This document shows positions 5,546 through 6,824 of a stretch of DNA of 6,824 nucleotides, one piece after another. A program made the position numbers and the translations under genes. Below the pieces are notes generated by a model that saw nothing but the letters and a program-made list of their open reading frames with translations, searched no databases and was not told where the DNA came from. Within the stretch, counting starts at the first letter, position 1, and each line of letters opens with the position of its first letter. Source of the DNA: an uncultured Bacilli bacterium (lineage in GTDB: Bacteria > Bacillota_I > Bacilli_A > RF39 > UBA660). The DNA lies in assembly GCA_949746915.1 (NCBI GenBank), contig CATKEA010000053.1:1-6824 (forward strand), given 5' to 3'.

Positions 5546-6223
5546 CTATGATATTACACACCGTAACACTTCTTCACCAATTTCTTCAATAGATTTAAGT
5601 CTATCATTGTCTATGCAATTTACTCGATCCCAATTATATAACTCTGAAAGTTCAATATAAGTATTAAAAGCATTCACAAGAAGTTCAGGACTCTTTTCAT
5701 GCTCATCATCATCACATGAACACTGTCTAGCACGCATCAATTTATCAGTATATTCAATTGGAACATATAAAAAAATTGTTTTATCTGGTTTAGGTAAATC
5801 AAGTAACCAATATTCCAACTTATCAATCCATTGAAACATATTAAATCTTTCTTCTTTATCTGTAATTTTACACCCTTGATAAGCCATATTTGAAGATATA
5901 TATCTATCCAATATAACATAGTAACCTTGATTAACATATTCAAAAACTTTAGAAATATTATACTTTCTATCAGCAGCAAAATAAAGAGCCGCAATATGAG
6001 GGTCAACATTAACTGCTCCCTCGTCAAAATAACAATCAGTTATTTCTTTTTTTCCTAAATAAGGACCACCAACTATTTTACCAGTTGCAGTATTATACAT
6101 TGGAAAAGATAATACAATAGCCTTTTTTCCATTTTTTATTAAATTATCAACTAATAGCTTACTTTGTGTTTCCTTTCCAGAACAATCAGTTCCTTCAATT
6201 ACAATTATTTTACCTTTTTCCAT
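5546..6223 (-). CDS. tmk: Thymidylate (dTMP) kinase
   Basis: This cytoplasmic enzyme transfers phosphate from ATP to dTMP to give dTDP, the step common to de novo and salvage dTTP synthesis. The 225-residue protein has the P-loop EGTDCSGKETQ (10-20), the dTMP-binding SFP (39-41), FAADR (82-86), the DRY motif LDRYISSNMAYQG (105-117) and a LID-like segment from LMRAR (162-166). The residue after the P-loop lysine is E18, not the usual Ser/Thr; T19 follows. The LID carries an unusual run, CSCDDDEHE (168-176), in place of the typical basic/polar loop. Length is slightly above the usual 205-215, through the insert near 50-75 (GGPYLGKKEITDCYFDEGAV) and the LID. AGGGGGA (6237-6231) lies 7 nt before ATG, and the stop is TAG. 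It is the second gene of an operon, 18 bp after the HD hydrolase. Confidence 0.95.
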   Translation of the reverse strand: MEKGKIIVIEGTDCSGKETQSKLLVDNLIKNGKKAIVLSFPMYNTATGKIVGGPYLGKKEITDCYFDEGAVNVDPHIAALYFAADRKYNISKVFEYVNQGYYVILDRYISSNMAYQGCKITDKEERFNMFQWIDKLEYWLLDLPKPDKTIFLYVPIEYTDKLMRARQCSCDDDEHEKSPELLVNAFNTYIELSELYNWDRVNCIDNDRLKSIEEIGEEVLRCVIS

Positions 6224-6241
6224 TTCAAAATCCCCCTAAAA

Positions 6242-6823
6242 TTAACTGATAATATTATTATTTTCATCAAAATTAACTGCTAAAAATTTCTTACTAGACA
6301 AATAATCACACATATGAACAAAATTTTGATACTTTGTCTTTGGAATTGGCAATATCTCATTACCATCAAAATCCTTATTCCATATTCCCATATGACTAGC
6401 AATAACTTCGTTTAAAAAATCAATCTCACTATCAGAAAAACTTAAAGCATCTTTATTATCGCGAACAAATTTTCCACTTAATAAAGGATGATCAAATCTT
6501 GTATACCGTGCCTTAGGTATTCCATATTTTATACCATCATGAATAACCAAGGCAATTATCATTAAATCCTTCTCATTATCTGTATATTTATCACCAATAA
6601 GTGGATCTTGCAAAAGTTCATAAGCTATTCTAACAGCTACCTTTGTATGCCTAACTAATCCACCATCCCCAAGAGCAAAAGCTGGATGATACTTTCCAGT
6701 TGAAGATGCTGGTACTTCAAAAAAATAATCAGGAAGTAACTCAACTAATTTTCTCAAACAAGAAGCCAAACGCTCATCCTTTATAAAATTTATTTCCTGA
6801 TCAAATGCTATTTTTTTATTCAT
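6242..6823 (-). CDS. HD-domain metal-dependent phosphohydrolase, possibly truncated at N-terminus by window edge
   Basis: This 193-residue protein has the HD-superfamily pattern: GGLVRHT (H59), the doublet VIHDG (H95-D96), FDHP (H112), SHMG (H144) and CDYLSS (D173). H59, H95, D96 and D173 would bind one metal; H112 and H144 suggest a second metal, as in binuclear HD enzymes. HD proteins hydrolyse phosphoester bonds in nucleotides, (p)ppGpp, cyclic nucleotides or RNA. The substrate here cannot be read from the motifs. No membrane segment or GYP motif is seen. Its position directly upstream of tmk with an 18-bp gap suggests a role in nucleotide metabolism or its clean-up, but that is inference. 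The ATG at 6823-6821 is one base from the window end, so the ribosome binding site, and any further N-terminal residues, cannot be checked. Confidence 0.85.
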   Translation of the reverse strand: MNKKIAFDQEINFIKDERLASCLRKLVELLPDYFFEVPASSTGKYHPAFALGDGGLVRHTKVAVRIAYELLQDPLIGDKYTDNEKDLMIIALVIHDGIKYGIPKARYTRFDHPLLSGKFVRDNKDALSFSDSEIDFLNEVIASHMGIWNKDFDGNEILPIPKTKYQNFVHMCDYLSSKKFLAVNFDENNNIIS

Positions 6824-6824
6824 A

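Noticed and set aside
5737..6027. Alternative minus-strand frame of 96 codons inside tmk
   Set aside because: Same-strand, other-frame shadow of thymidylate kinase; low-complexity I/L-rich peptide.
1..6824. TGA reassigned to tryptophan (Mollicute code 4)
   Set aside because: No gene ends in TGA, but the Trp codons checked are TGG and all genes are full length under the standard code; absence of TGA stops in eight genes is not significant.

Overview
This is an AT-rich window from what looks like a low-GC Firmicute (Bacilli/Clostridia-type). The pointers are strong AGGAG/AAAGGGG-type ribosome binding sites, U-tailed hairpin terminators, and Firmicute family members (YlbL-type PDZ-Lon protease, YlbJ-type membrane protein). 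All visible stops are TAA or TAG, and the Trp codons checked are TGG, which fits the standard bacterial code rather than the Mycoplasma code. No mobile element, CRISPR array, tRNA or rRNA was seen.

Layout from left to right. 1-303 (-) is the N-terminal 101 residues of a prepilin that runs off the left edge. 304-618 is a non-coding divergent region with two near-identical dyad motifs, leading into a 65-residue ribbon-helix-helix regulator (619-816, +) that ends at a hairpin terminator. 958-1977 (-) is a membrane-anchored PDZ plus Lon-type (S16) serine protease. It is divergent, across 46 bp, from a YlbJ/SpoVV-like multi-pass membrane protein (2024-2980, +). 2970-4132 (-) holds two translationally coupled minor prepilins with almost identical leader peptides. 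A 103-bp divergent promoter region with nested dyads separates them from a PilB/GspE-type assembly ATPase (4236-5507, +), which ends at a strong, probably bidirectional terminator. The right end (5546-6823, -) is a two-gene unit: an HD-domain metal hydrolase followed 18 bp later by thymidylate kinase.

The main theme is a type IV pilus / type II secretion / competence-pseudopilus system: three prepilins and one ATPase in three transcription units, with one shared control region at 4133-4235. The inner-membrane platform protein, prepilin peptidase and alignment proteins are not in the window. The ATPase lacks the usual N-terminal N1/MshEN-type domain, keeps the zinc tetracysteine motif typical of extension ATPases, and has an Arg codon bias unlike its neighbours. 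The YlbL/YlbJ pair and the HD/Tmk pair are separate housekeeping-like units. No clearly new system is demonstrated. The most distinctive parts are the compact pilus module and its control region, and the small regulator with repeated dyads facing a prepilin gene.
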